A stretch of DNA of 64,000 nucleotides from contig CAVYAL010000005.1 in assembly GCA_963766505.1 (NCBI GenBank), forward strand, positions 1,364,001 through 1,428,000, written 5' to 3'. How positions within the stretch are numbered: position 1 is the first letter of the stretch; each line of letters opens with the position of its first letter. Shown here piece by piece: positions 18,474-27,165 of this stretch. A program made the translations under genes and the position numbers. The notes under the pieces were generated by a model that searched no databases, was not told where the DNA came from, and saw only the letters and a program-made list of their open reading frames with translations. Origin of the DNA: DATIRA01 sp963766505. Its GTDB lineage: Bacteria > Pseudomonadota > Gammaproteobacteria > Steroidobacterales > Steroidobacteraceae.

Positions 18474-18964
18474 CAGCCGCCCGCCTCCTGGTCGAGCTTC
18501 GCCTCGAGCGAAGCCAGCTGCGACCGGAGCTTCTCTATCTCCTGGCGGGTGGTGCCGGGCCCGGCAGCGGTCGCGGGCGCTGCGGACCCCTCGCCCTCGT
18601 GCTCGTCGGCGACGTCCGTGCCGTAGGCCATCTTGTAGAGCACCGGCTTCGAGTATGCCCACAGCCAGGCCAGTGGCCAGAGCAGACCACCGAACACCAG
18701 CGACAGCAGGCAGAGGACCTGGATCGCCTTGGCCTGCGGGTGGCGTCGCTTCTCGGCGATCTTCTCCGGCAGGATGTGCACCAGCCAGAACACGGTCAGG
18801 ACCACGATCGGCACTACGATCAGCACGACCCACGCAATACCGTTCGCTACGGCATCGAGTGTCTCGCCCTTGAACATCGAGGCCTGAGCGGACGCGGACG
18901 CGAGCAGGGCGGCGAGCAGGAATGGCGCCGCCTGGATACGGTCCTGAAGCTTCGTTCGGCTCAT
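18473..18964 (-). CDS. DUF3302 inner-membrane protein (YiaW-like)
   Basis: This 163-residue membrane protein has two or three hydrophobic helices: a possible signal or first TM at about 12-30, then NGIAWVVLIVVPIVVLTVFWLVHILP and VLCLLSLVFGGLLWPLAWLWAY. Between the last two lies a conserved basic loop (PEKIAEKRRHPQAKAI). The soluble C-terminus ends in a short coiled coil. It belongs to the DUF3302 family, which accompanies YiaV-like adaptors. I chose ATG 18962-18964 because an upstream ATG at 18997 adds residues not seen in the family; neither has a strong ribosome site. Its stop overlaps the next start. Confidence 0.8.
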   Translation of the reverse strand: MSRTKLQDRIQAAPFLLAALLASASAQASMFKGETLDAVANGIAWVVLIVVPIVVLTVFWLVHILPEKIAEKRRHPQAKAIQVLCLLSLVFGGLLWPLAWLWAYSKPVLYKMAYGTDVADEHEGEGSAAPATAAGPGTTRQEIEKLRSQLASLEAKLDQEAGG

Positions 18965-19289
18965 GGAGCAATCACCGGGCTGGGAGGGCCGCATCATAGG
19001 CCATCGGCTGCGTGAAATCGAACCGGCGCAGGCAGGCGCAGGACACCGTCAGCAGAAGCTCGCGGCGGTGCCGAGCATGGTGGCCGCCATCACGACCTGA
19101 CCGGCCAGCAGCGCGTCGAGGCTGGACTCGGGATCGGGGACGCACGGGGTTTCATAGTCCGTAGATGTCCAGTCCCTGTCTGGTTTTGTATAGGACTGAC
19201 GCAGCGATAATGATGAACTAAGCAGCGTAGCCGACGTCCTCCGCGGCGGGCTGCGCTGTGCTCAATCACTGGATCAAGGAGCCTCAAGC
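18965..19289. other. Intergenic region before the DcaP-like porin
   Basis: This is a divergent intergenic region between the DUF3302 operon (minus) and the porin (plus). A minus-strand frame with protein-like wording ends at 19051 (…GTAASFC), but it has no start codon or ribosome site, so I do not call it. The strong AAGGAG of the porin lies at 19275-19280. Confidence 0.35.
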
Positions 19290-20522
19290 ATGGCATCGAT
19301 CAAGAGTTTTCAGGCGCCGGTTCTCACCCGGGCAGTCAGCGGCATCCTGCTGCTGGCGACCGCAGGCGCGACGGCTCAAGCCGCCGATACCGAGCGCTCG
19401 TTTGATATTTACGGTTTCGCGCAGGCTGATTTCATCCAGGACATCGGCGGGCGGCTCGATCCGGACTGGGATGACGCATTCCGTCCCTCGAAGATCTGCC
19501 TCGACGGGGCCTGCGGCGGCGACGGGCAGTCGAGCCTGAGTGTCAAGCAGAGCCGCTTCGGCGTGTCCGGCACGATGCCGACCGGCTCGAACACCGCGCC
19601 GCTCAGCTTCAAGTTCGAGTTCGACATGTTCGGCGTCGGGTCGGACGCCGGCCAGACGACCTTTCGGCTGCGGCACGCCTACGGCGAATGGGGCTCGCTG
19701 CTGGCCGGGCAGACCCACAGCCTGTTCATGGACATCGACGTGTTCCCGAACACGATCGACTACTGGGGCCCCTCCGGCATGGTGTTCTACCGCAACGTGC
19801 AGATCCGCTGGACGCCGTGGCGCACGGACAACAGTCGTTTCGCGATTGCCATCGAACGCCCGGGCAATGACATCGATCCGGGCAACGTCCGCCTGACCGA
19901 GGGCTTCGAGGGCGCCGAGATCAGCAACGACGAGGAGCTGCCTGACCTGACGGCGCACTGGCGCACGAACGGCGACTGGGGACACGTCCAGGTGGCGGGC
20001 ATCCTGCGCAAGGTGGGTTACGAATACCGCGGCACGCCGCAAGAGAAGTGGCGCTCCGGCAGCGAGCCCGGCTGGGGCGTCACCGTCAGCACCAACATCA
20101 AGCTGCTCGAGCGTGACCGCATCATCGGCCAGGTGGTCTATGGCGAGGGCATCGCGAGCTACATGAACGACGGCGGCATGGACCTCGCCCCGAGGTTGGT
20201 GCGTCCCGAGCCGGACCTGAAGGTCAGCGCCGAGACGGTGCCCCTCACCGGTGTCGTCGCATACTACGACCACTGGTGGAGCGACAAGTGGTCCAGCTCG
20301 ATCGGCTACAGCTTCACCGAGGTCGACAACACCAACTTCCAGGACCCGGGCGCATTCCACAAGGGGCAGTACGCCTCTACCAACCTGCTTTTCTACCCGG
20401 GCGAGAACCTGATGGTGGGCGGCGAACTGATGTGGGGCGAGCGTGAGAACAACGACGGAGCCTCCGACGACGACGTGCGCTTCCAGTTCAGCGTCAAGTA
20501 CAACTTCGGCACCAGCTTCTGA
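19290..20522 (+). CDS. DcaP-like outer-membrane porin
   Basis: This 410-residue porin has a signal peptide ending AQAAD (residue 32). The mature protein begins with FDIYGFAQADFIQD, the hallmark start of DcaP-type trimeric porins, and ends in a beta-strand with C-terminal Phe (VKYNFGTSF), as outer-membrane barrels do. Alternating amphipathic strands run throughout. DcaP proteins take up negatively charged small molecules such as dicarboxylates and peptides. An AAGGAG site lies 9 bases before the ATG. It is followed after 17 bases by the glutaminase gene, and the two are probably co-transcribed, which suggests a role in entry of amide or acidic amino acids. That link is inference. Confidence 0.88.
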   Translation: MASIKSFQAPVLTRAVSGILLLATAGATAQAADTERSFDIYGFAQADFIQDIGGRLDPDWDDAFRPSKICLDGACGGDGQSSLSVKQSRFGVSGTMPTGSNTAPLSFKFEFDMFGVGSDAGQTTFRLRHAYGEWGSLLAGQTHSLFMDIDVFPNTIDYWGPSGMVFYRNVQIRWTPWRTDNSRFAIAIERPGNDIDPGNVRLTEGFEGAEISNDEELPDLTAHWRTNGDWGHVQVAGILRKVGYEYRGTPQEKWRSGSEPGWGVTVSTNIKLLERDRIIGQVVYGEGIASYMNDGGMDLAPRLVRPEPDLKVSAETVPLTGVVAYYDHWWSDKWSSSIGYSFTEVDNTNFQDPGAFHKGQYASTNLLFYPGENLMVGGELMWGERENNDGASDDDVRFQFSVKYNFGTSF

Positions 20523-20539
20523 GCAGGAGAGAAGGAACC

Positions 20540-21577
20540 ATGAGACTCCAGAAAGTATCGATTGCGGCCGTGCTGGCCATGGCGTCGCTCGCGACGGGCG
20601 TCGCGGTTGCAAAGGACATGTCCGGGGGGCTGAGCGAGGCGAAGATCAACGCAGCGCTGGATGCGGCCTATGCGCAGTTCAAGGACCTGAAGGAGGGCGC
20701 CAACGCCGACTACATCCCGGCGCTCGCGAAGGTGGACTCGAACATCTACGGCATCGCGCTGGTGACCAGCGACGGCCGCGTCTACACCAAGGGTGACGTG
20801 GCCTCGGAGGTGTCGATCCAGTCGATCTCCAAGGTGTTCACGATGGCCAAGGTGATCGAGGAGCGGGGCACGGGCGCTATCGCCGACAACATGGGCGTGG
20901 ATGCCACCGGCCAGGTGTTCAACTCGATCGTCGCGGTCGAGCAGTACAAGGGCTCGGAGATGAACGCGATGGTGAACCCGGGCGCGATCACCGCGACCAG
21001 CATGGTCTCGGGCAACTCGCGCGAGGAGATCTGGAACAAGATCCTGGGCTATTACGGCGACTTTGCGGGCCGCCCGCTGTCGGTGAACCAGGAAGTGTTC
21101 AAGTCCGAGTCCGAGACCAACCAGCGCAACCAGGCGATCGCGATGCTGATGTATGCCTACGGGCACATCAAGGACGATCCGCTGCGCGCGACCGACATCT
21201 ACACCGAGCAGTGCTCGGTCAACGTGAACGCGAAGGACCTCGCGACGATGGCCGCGACACTCGCGAACGGCGGCGTGAACCCGGTCACCGGCAAGGTGGT
21301 GATGAAGAGCGAGAACGTGCCGGAGGTGCTGGCGGTGATGGCGACGGCAGGCCTGTATGACGACTCGGGCCAGTGGCTGTACAAGACCGGGCTGCCGGGC
21401 AAGAGCGGCGTCGGCGGCGGCATCATCGCCGTGTCGCCCGGCAAGTTCGGCATCGCGGTGATCTCCCCGCCGCTCGATGCGGCCGGCAACAGCGTCAAGG
21501 CGCAGAAGACCATCGAGGCGGTCTCCAACGCGCTCGGCGGTAACCCCTATGTTGTGACGCCTGTGACCAGGAAGTAA
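20540..21577 (+). CDS. glsA: Glutaminase A with export signal
   Basis: This 345-residue glutaminase of the serine-dependent beta-lactamase-like fold hydrolyses glutamine to glutamate and ammonia. The Ser-x-x-Lys motif is S95-I-S-K98, followed by the conserved EQC region and the C-terminal GLPGKSGVGGGI loop. It starts with a typical signal peptide (about residues 1-24, ending VAVAKD), so the enzyme should be periplasmic; the E. coli YbaS and YneH homologues are cytoplasmic. The ribosome site GGAGAGAAGGAA is strong. It follows the porin closely, and a hairpin at 21601-21620 ends the unit. Activity on asparagine is not expected. Confidence 0.93.
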   Translation: MRLQKVSIAAVLAMASLATGVAVAKDMSGGLSEAKINAALDAAYAQFKDLKEGANADYIPALAKVDSNIYGIALVTSDGRVYTKGDVASEVSIQSISKVFTMAKVIEERGTGAIADNMGVDATGQVFNSIVAVEQYKGSEMNAMVNPGAITATSMVSGNSREEIWNKILGYYGDFAGRPLSVNQEVFKSESETNQRNQAIAMLMYAYGHIKDDPLRATDIYTEQCSVNVNAKDLATMAATLANGGVNPVTGKVVMKSENVPEVLAVMATAGLYDDSGQWLYKTGLPGKSGVGGGIIAVSPGKFGIAVISPPLDAAGNSVKAQKTIEAVSNALGGNPYVVTPVTRK

Positions 21578-21600
21578 CAGTATCTCACTGTCGATGAGGG

Positions 21601-21626
21601 CCGGGGCGATGTCGCCCCGGTCATTT
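21601..21626 (+). terminator. Terminator-like hairpin after the glutaminase gene
   Basis: A perfect stem CCGGGGCGA / TCGCCCCGG with loop TG spans 21601-21620 and is followed by TCATTT. The T run is short, so termination efficiency is uncertain. Confidence 0.5.
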
Positions 21627-21649
21627 ACGCGACCCATCGAGGTTCAACC

Positions 21650-23132
21650 ATGCCCATCCTGAGAGTTCTAGTTACTGCGGGGCTTGCACTGTCGGTCACG
21701 CTCGCAAGCGCACAAGACGCGGCGCCCGTCACGATCGAACAGCGCCTTCAGCAATTAGAGGCCGAACAGGCGGTGATGAAGCAGCAGCTCGCCGAGCGGG
21801 AGGCGAGGAGTGATACAGGAGCTCAGAGATGAGCTGAAGCTACCGGGGACGGCGCGACGGCAACGGCAGCTTGGCCGGCGGTCGCGGGGACCCCGACTCC
21901 GGACGCAGAACCCCCAAAGGACAAACCGACCGAGCGCATCGAGACCTGGGGTTTCTTCGATCCCGGTAAAGGATTCCTGGTGGGACGAAACGACTACGGT
22001 GAACTCTCGCTCAGTGGCTACGCGATGCTGCGCTACATGAGCCAGCACGACGAAGACCAGCTATTCACCGACCATCTCGGCCGGGAGCGGCCCGTCGATG
22101 TACGCGAGGATTTCTTCTCACACCGGATCATGGTTTTTCTGACGGGTGGATGGTTGATCCGAAGCTCATCTATACGATTTTCCTGTGGACGGTGAACACG
22201 ACCGACCAGAATGCGATCTTCGCCAATATCGGCTATCAGTTCAGCCGGAAATTCAGTCTTTACGGTGGTATCGCCGGCAACCCCGGATCGCGATCGCTGC
22301 TCGGTTCCCATCCGTACTGGCTGGGTCATGACCGCGTCATGGCCGACGAGTTCTTCCGTCCGTTCTTCGGCAGGGGCTCTGGGCGCAAGGTGAGGTGATT
22401 CCCGGGCTCTGGTATTCGGCGATGGTCTCAAACAGCAACAGCGCGCTGGGTGTGACGGCCGCGACGCTGGACCGCAAGCCGACACTCGGCGGCTCGCTGT
22501 GGTGGATGCCGACAACCAACGAGTTTGGCCCGCGTGGCGCTACGGCGACTTCGAGTACCACGAGCAGCTTGCGACGCGCTTCGGCATGTCCTTTACGGAC
22601 AGCCCCGAGCAGAGCTTCCGCAATTACGGAAAGAATGCGTCGAACACCACGCTGAGGCTGGCCGACAGCGTAAACCTGTTCGAAACCGGCGCACTGGCAC
22701 CGGGCGTGACGATCGACGAGGCCGATTACCACGTGCGTCGCAGTCGATGCCGGTTTCAAGTACAGGGCATCTTCCTCCAGGCCGAGTTCTACCGGCGCTG
22801 GCTGGACAATTTCCAGGCCGACGGTTTGCTGCCGGTGGGCTCGATCAAGGACACGGGCTTTTACGTGCAGACGGCTTTCTTCCCGATCCCAAGAGATGAT
22901 CGAACTCTATGCCGCGACGTCGCAGATCTATGGCGACGATGATGCGGGATTCGGCAACAGTTCGGAGTACATCGTCGGAATGAACTAGTATCCGTTCAAA
23001 ACGACACGCAATCATCGTCTGAACGTACAGCTGATGGACATCAACAACTCCCCAGCGAGCAGCACCTTCGGCTACTACGTCGGTGGCCAGGATGGCTGGA
23101 CGTTGGCGTCGTCGTTCTCGATCTTTTTCTGA
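21650..23132 (+). pseudogene. Decayed outer-membrane porin gene (OprP/DcaP-like)
   Basis: The stretch encodes one exported porin, but the frame shifts many times. It opens with a normal signal peptide (MPILRVLVTAGLALSVTLASAQ) and a Gln/Glu-rich coiled coil (QQLEAEQAVMKQQLAE). The barrel can then be followed by hopping frames: WGFFDPGKGFLVGRND, YTIFLWTVNTTDQNAIFANIGY, VIPGLWYSAMVSNSNSALG, GDFEYHEQLATRFG, FLQAEFYRRWLDNF and finally IVGMN-stop-YPFK and a C-terminal SIFF. Shifts occur near 21827, 22145, 22385, 22520, 22735, 22755 and 22895, and a TAG interrupts at 22986-22988. The flanking genes are intact. It probably once supplied a second porin to this cluster. Confidence 0.85.
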
Positions 23133-23188
23133 ACCGGACGGCGCGAGGTCGCGGTTCCATTAGTTCGTTGCTGAGAGGAGTGATCTGC

Positions 23189-24316
23189 ATGCGAACCGGG
23201 TTCAATCCACAGCCTCTGGCCGTCGCGCTCGCGGCAGCATTTGGTCTGGTCGGCCTGCAGACCGGAAGTGCGGGAGCCGAAGCCGCGTCGCCCCCGGAGT
23301 ACCTGTTCAACGATTCGCACTTTCACCTGACCAACTACGTACAGAAAGGTACTGACATCCGTCGGTATCTCGAAATCATGGGAGACAAGATCGGCCGTTC
23401 GACCTTGTTCGGCATCCCGCTGCAGCAGACCTGGTCCTATGAGAACTCTGGAGACTATGCGCCGACCTACTACCTGCAGTCGGACGCGCCCCTTTACTAC
23501 TACTCGTTCACCGATGCCTTTATCGCGAACGCCTATCTGAGTCTCCCCGCGGAGAAGCGCGAGCGCCTCGATCCGATGATCACGGGTTTCAACCCGGCGG
23601 ACATGTATGCGACGGATCACGTCAGGCGCGTGCTCGAGACTTACCCGGGCGTCTTTACGGGAATCGGCGAGTTCACGATCCACAAGGAGTTCGTTTCGTC
23701 CAAGGTTGCTGGCGACATCGCCAGCCTGACCGACCCAGCGCTCGACCGGCTGCTCGACTTCGCGGGCGAAGTCGGGCTGGTGGTGATCCTGCACAACGAT
23801 ATCGACATGCCGTTCGCGAAGGACGACCAGGTACCGGTATTCATGACCCAGTTGGGGAGTCTACTTCGGCGTCACCCGAAGACGACGATCATCTGGGCGC
23901 ACATGGGTCTCGGGCGCGTCGTGCACCCCGTCAATTTCCAGGCCTCGGCGGTATCGACGCAGCGCAGCGCCGGTCAGTTCGACATGATCGAGGCGGCGAT
24001 CGCGGATCCGACGCTGAGCCACGTGTACTTCGACATCTCGTGGGACGAGGTCGCGAAATACGCAGTGGCCTCGAAGGAGTCCCAGGCGAGGACCGTAGAG
24101 ATGCTGAACCGTCATCCGGATCGCTTCCTGTTCGGCACCGACAACGTCGCGCCGCCGGACCAGGCCACTCAGCTGCGCGTCTATGACATGTGGGCGCCGA
24201 TCTGGGCGAAATTGACGCCTGAGGCGAGCCTAATGGTCAGGAAGGGCAACTATGAGCGGATCTTCGATTCGGCACGAGTGAAAGTGCGTGCCTGGGAAAA
24301 TGCCAACGTCAAGTAG
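23189..24316 (+). CDS. Exported amidohydrolase-family protein
   Basis: This 375-residue metal-dependent hydrolase of the amidohydrolase-2 type has a signal peptide (about residues 1-31, ending AGAEAA). Metal-ligand motifs are visible in order: DSHFHL near the mature N-terminus, IILHNDIDMP-like VVILHND in the middle, IIWAHMGLGR, and FLFGTDN near the end with its catalytic Asp. The family usually works in the cytoplasm on aromatic or amide substrates, and export is unusual. The start at 23189 has GAGAGGAG 8 bases upstream; an in-frame start at 23168 lacks one. It lies between the decayed porin and the dihaem cytochrome and may be co-transcribed with the latter (60-base gap). Substrate unknown. 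Confidence 0.82.
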   Translation: MRTGFNPQPLAVALAAAFGLVGLQTGSAGAEAASPPEYLFNDSHFHLTNYVQKGTDIRRYLEIMGDKIGRSTLFGIPLQQTWSYENSGDYAPTYYLQSDAPLYYYSFTDAFIANAYLSLPAEKRERLDPMITGFNPADMYATDHVRRVLETYPGVFTGIGEFTIHKEFVSSKVAGDIASLTDPALDRLLDFAGEVGLVVILHNDIDMPFAKDDQVPVFMTQLGSLLRRHPKTTIIWAHMGLGRVVHPVNFQASAVSTQRSAGQFDMIEAAIADPTLSHVYFDISWDEVAKYAVASKESQARTVEMLNRHPDRFLFGTDNVAPPDQATQLRVYDMWAPIWAKLTPEASLMVRKGNYERIFDSARVKVRAWENANVK

Positions 24317-24375
24317 CTTGCGTCTACAGATGTCACTCGGACTCGTCGCGCAAGCCATTTGGCGAGGAGACCAGC

Positions 24376-25209
24376 ATGAACGTGAAAGAAGGACATGATA
24401 GATCGATTTCTCGTCGGAAGGTCCTGAGCGCCTCGGCCGCTTTCGTCGCGGGGGGCAGCCTCGGGGGCGGACTGACGGCCCTTGCCGCCGGACCCGAGGC
24501 GCCGACCGGCACGCCGCCGCTGCCCTGGAAGTGGGTCAAGCTCGACCCGCTCGAAGCCGGCCGGCGCGGCTACCGCTACTACAAGGAGAAGGGCGGCTGC
24601 GGATCGGCGAGCTACCTGTCGCTGCTGAGCCTGCTCAGGGAGAAGGCCGGTCATCCATGGACGACGATGCCGGACATGCTGATGGTGCACGCTGCGGCGG
24701 GCTTCGGCGGACACGGCACGCTGTGCGGCGCCCTGGCAGGTGCGTCCGTGATCATCAACATGGTCACGTATGGTGAGAAGCGCGATGAGTACCTGCAGAA
24801 CAACGCGATCGTGGACCGGCTGTTCTGGTGGTATGCGGAACAGGACTTTCCGACCGACCGGTTCGACGACATTTCGCCGCTGCCCAAGCAGATCAGGGTG
24901 AAAGCGATGTCTCCACTCTGTCATACCTCGGTGTCGAAATGGTCGCTTGCAGCCGGCGTGAAGGATCTGCACGACCAGGCGAAGATCGAGCGCTGTGCCA
25001 AGGTGGCCGGCGATGTCGTCTACATCGTGACGACCGCGCTCAACGAGTTTTTCGACGGCAAGTGGGCAGCACCCGCCTGGCAACCCTCGAAGGGGATCGA
25101 GCACTGCATCCAGTGTCACGGCCCGGGTACGTCGACTCAGAAGCCGCGAAGGTGGAACCAGCAGGGTCACATGGAGTGCCTGATGTGCCACGGCGACCAT
25201 ACGGCGTAG
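24376..25209 (+). CDS. Tat-exported C_GCAxxG_C_C protein with two haem c sites (split-Soret cytochrome-like)
   Basis: This 277-residue redox protein has a twin-arginine signal (SISRRKVLSAS, Arg13-Arg14) ahead of a hydrophobic Ala/Gly segment. The body matches the C_GCAxxG_C_C family: Cys75, the LCGALAG motif with Cys117, Cys182 and Cys207. Two haem c motifs follow near the C-terminus: C244-x-x-C247-H248 and C268-x-x-C271-H272. This combination is that of split-Soret cytochromes c, known from sulfate-reducing bacteria. In a probably aerobic gammaproteobacterium it is unexpected. Tat export with covalent haem attachment (normally done after Sec transport) is notable but known in this family. 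The next gene upstream is the exported amidohydrolase, and the AraC regulator gene converges from the right. Confidence 0.82.
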   Translation: MNVKEGHDRSISRRKVLSASAAFVAGGSLGGGLTALAAGPEAPTGTPPLPWKWVKLDPLEAGRRGYRYYKEKGGCGSASYLSLLSLLREKAGHPWTTMPDMLMVHAAAGFGGHGTLCGALAGASVIINMVTYGEKRDEYLQNNAIVDRLFWWYAEQDFPTDRFDDISPLPKQIRVKAMSPLCHTSVSKWSLAAGVKDLHDQAKIERCAKVAGDVVYIVTTALNEFFDGKWAAPAWQPSKGIEHCIQCHGPGTSTQKPRRWNQQGHMECLMCHGDHTA

Positions 25210-25257
25210 CAGCGGCCCAGGCGGGCTGCAGCCGCGACGGACGGGGGTTCGCTGCGA

Positions 25258-26292
25258 TCAGCTGAGCGAATGTCGCTCGCGCCAGCGCGCCGGCGTCGTG
25301 TCGCTCCATCGGCGGAAAGCGCGGGTGAAGGCGCTGGCGTCGGCATAGTCCAGCGTAATCGCGATCTCGGCCACCTCCAGCTCGGTGTTCTCGAGCATCT
25401 GCCGCGCGATTTCGAACCGGACCTCATCTGCGAGTTCACGGAAGCTCGTACCGTAGGCCCGTAGTCGGCGACTCAGCGTGCGGCCATGCATGGAGAACAG
25501 CGCGGCGACGTGGTCCGCGCCACCCTGTCCGGCGATCAGGGCGGCCCGCAGAACGCTGCGCACCTGTTCCGGGAACTCTTCGGCATGCTTGGCCTCGAGT
25601 TCCTCGATCTGCCTCTTCAGCAGTCTCTGCAGCCCGGCATCGGCGTCGGGCAGGTGATGATCGAGCCAATCCGCGGAGAACACGAGCGCGTTCTGCTCGG
25701 CATCGAAGCGCAGCGGCGCCGCGAAGAACTGCTGGAACGGTCGGACGTCGTCCGGCCGGCGGTGGGCGAACCGGACCTCCAGCGGCCGCCATTTAGGGCC
25801 ACAGAGGCTGCGCATGATGTTGTAGAGCACGGCGAGAGCGCCGTCCCCGATCTGGTCAGCGGCTGGGACATTCGCCTGATAGACGTCGTAGCTCAATGTC
25901 ACGGTCTGGCCTTCGAGCGTAACGGCGGTGGTCGTACCCCCGTGGTGCAAGTGGATGTACACGGTGAGTCTCTTGAGGGCGGTCCGCACATCCGGCGAGT
26001 ACCTCGTGACCAGGCCGACGAGTCCCAGGGAGTGCAGGCCGCCCAGCTGGCCGACCAGGAGCCCGAAGTGCCGGCAGCCGGTCCGGGCGATGCTGATGCT
26101 GACCAGGCGCCCGAGGGCCGAGAGCGAAATCAGGTTGTCGGGGTCATCGAACAGCGTTGAATCGATCCCCGCCTCAGCGAACACAGTGGCGGGCTCTGCG
26201 CCCAGGTTCCTCAGTACTGACGGTAGTCCAGCCGGCCCTGCGACCATGACCGTCGGTTCCGTGCGGAGCCGGTTCAGGATTTTCCGATCCAT
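25258..26292 (-). CDS. AraC-family transcriptional regulator
   Basis: This 344-residue regulator has an N-terminal arabinose-binding-like domain of the OruR/ArgR subgroup (residues about 20-210; LGLVGLVTRYSPDVRTAL is typical) and a C-terminal pair of helix-turn-helix motifs (SRRLRAYGTSFRELADEVR and ITLDYADASAFTRAFRRWSDTTPARWR). GAGGGGG lies just before ATG 26290-26292. The gene is divergent from a periplasmic protein gene at 26497 and converges on the cytochrome gene. Two TGTCCAA half-sites spaced 21 bases apart in the divergent spacer are candidate binding sites. The effector is unknown. Confidence 0.9.
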   Translation of the reverse strand: MDRKILNRLRTEPTVMVAGPAGLPSVLRNLGAEPATVFAEAGIDSTLFDDPDNLISLSALGRLVSISIARTGCRHFGLLVGQLGGLHSLGLVGLVTRYSPDVRTALKRLTVYIHLHHGGTTTAVTLEGQTVTLSYDVYQANVPAADQIGDGALAVLYNIMRSLCGPKWRPLEVRFAHRRPDDVRPFQQFFAAPLRFDAEQNALVFSADWLDHHLPDADAGLQRLLKRQIEELEAKHAEEFPEQVRSVLRAALIAGQGGADHVAALFSMHGRTLSRRLRAYGTSFRELADEVRFEIARQMLENTELEVAEIAITLDYADASAFTRAFRRWSDTTPARWRERHSLS

Positions 26293-26350
26293 ACCCCCTC
26301 GTGCCTTCTACGCGAATCCCGGAGAAGAAACACTTAGCAGCCGTGTCCGA

Positions 26351-26381
26351 AAATGTCCAACCGATGTCGGCAATTGTCCAA
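26351..26381. promoter_or_regulatory. Candidate AraC-type operator (direct repeats)
   Basis: TGTCCAA occurs at 26354-26360 and again at 26375-26381, exactly 21 bases apart, about two helical turns, with a further TGTCC at 26344-26348. Tandem half-sites at this spacing are typical for AraC proteins. They lie in the divergent spacer about 60 bases upstream of the regulator's start and about 115 bases upstream of the periplasmic protein gene. Confidence 0.5.
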
Positions 26382-26496
26382 TGGCGACGCGGCGACTGTG
26401 CTTGACTGGCAGTTGTTGTTTTTGGCGACGGCCCCGAGGGGTCGGTCGAGTTTCGCGTATGCCCATCAACTTTGAACGGGAAGCAGGAGTTGCAGC

Positions 26497-27075
26497 ATGA
26501 AGAGTCTGAGAGCGTTGTTTACGGCGACCTGCCTGGCGGGCGCGCTTTGCCTGACGACTGTTGCGCTTGCACAGTCGCCGGCCCCGAAGGGCGAGGAGCT
26601 AGTGTCGGCCGTCGAAGTCACGGCAACGGTGGCCAAGATCGACCATAAGACGCGCGAAGTGACGCTCAAGACGGAGGAAGGCGAGGAGTTCAGCTTCGTC
26701 GCTAGCGACGAGGTGACGAACCTCGCCCAGGTCAAGAAGGGTGACATCGTCACCGTCACCTACGCTGAGGCGCTTGCGTACGAGGTGATGAAGGGCGGAC
26801 AGCCGATGGCCCCTGAGATGACCGTGGCGGGCGGGGCTGCCGAGCCTGGCATGAAGCCGGCGGGCGCCATCGCGCGGCAGGCCACCGTGACAGTGCTGAT
26901 CACGGCGATCGACCCGAGCGTCCCCTCGGTCACCTTCAAGGGACCGCAGGGCAACACGCGGACCATCAAGGTACTGCACCCCGAAAAGCTGCAGGGCGTG
27001 AGCGTCGGGGATACCGTGCAGATCACCTACACCGAGGCGCTCGCGCTCAAGGTCGAGGCTAAGCCGAAGAAATAG
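26497..27075 (+). CDS. Exported protein with two duplicated beta-domains
   Basis: This 192-residue protein has a signal peptide (residues 1-25, ending ALAQS). The mature part is an internal duplication. Repeat one (about 39-98) reads VEVTATVAKIDHKTREVTLKT...VKKGDIVTVTYAEALAYEV. Repeat two (about 126-188) reads ATVTVLITAIDPSVPSVTFK...VSVGDTVQITYTEALALKVE. The pattern of short strands with a GD-(I/T)-V-x-(V/I)-T-Y-x-E-A-L motif suggests small beta-barrels, perhaps OB-like. No enzymatic residues stand out. A GGAAGCAGGAG site precedes the ATG. It is divergent from the AraC gene and may be its target. Function unknown. Confidence 0.75.
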   Translation: MKSLRALFTATCLAGALCLTTVALAQSPAPKGEELVSAVEVTATVAKIDHKTREVTLKTEEGEEFSFVASDEVTNLAQVKKGDIVTVTYAEALAYEVMKGGQPMAPEMTVAGGAAEPGMKPAGAIARQATVTVLITAIDPSVPSVTFKGPQGNTRTIKVLHPEKLQGVSVGDTVQITYTEALALKVEAKPKK

Positions 27076-27165
27076 CTGACGCTGGCGGCAACCCCTCCGG
27101 AATTCCCTGGTCACCGGAGACCTTGGCCGCCCACCGGATTCCCGGCGCCGGGCCCGGATCAGTTG

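Noticed and set aside
18999..19250. Minus-strand frame ending in GTAASFC
   Set aside because: Protein-like wording but no start codon, no ribosome site and no family match.
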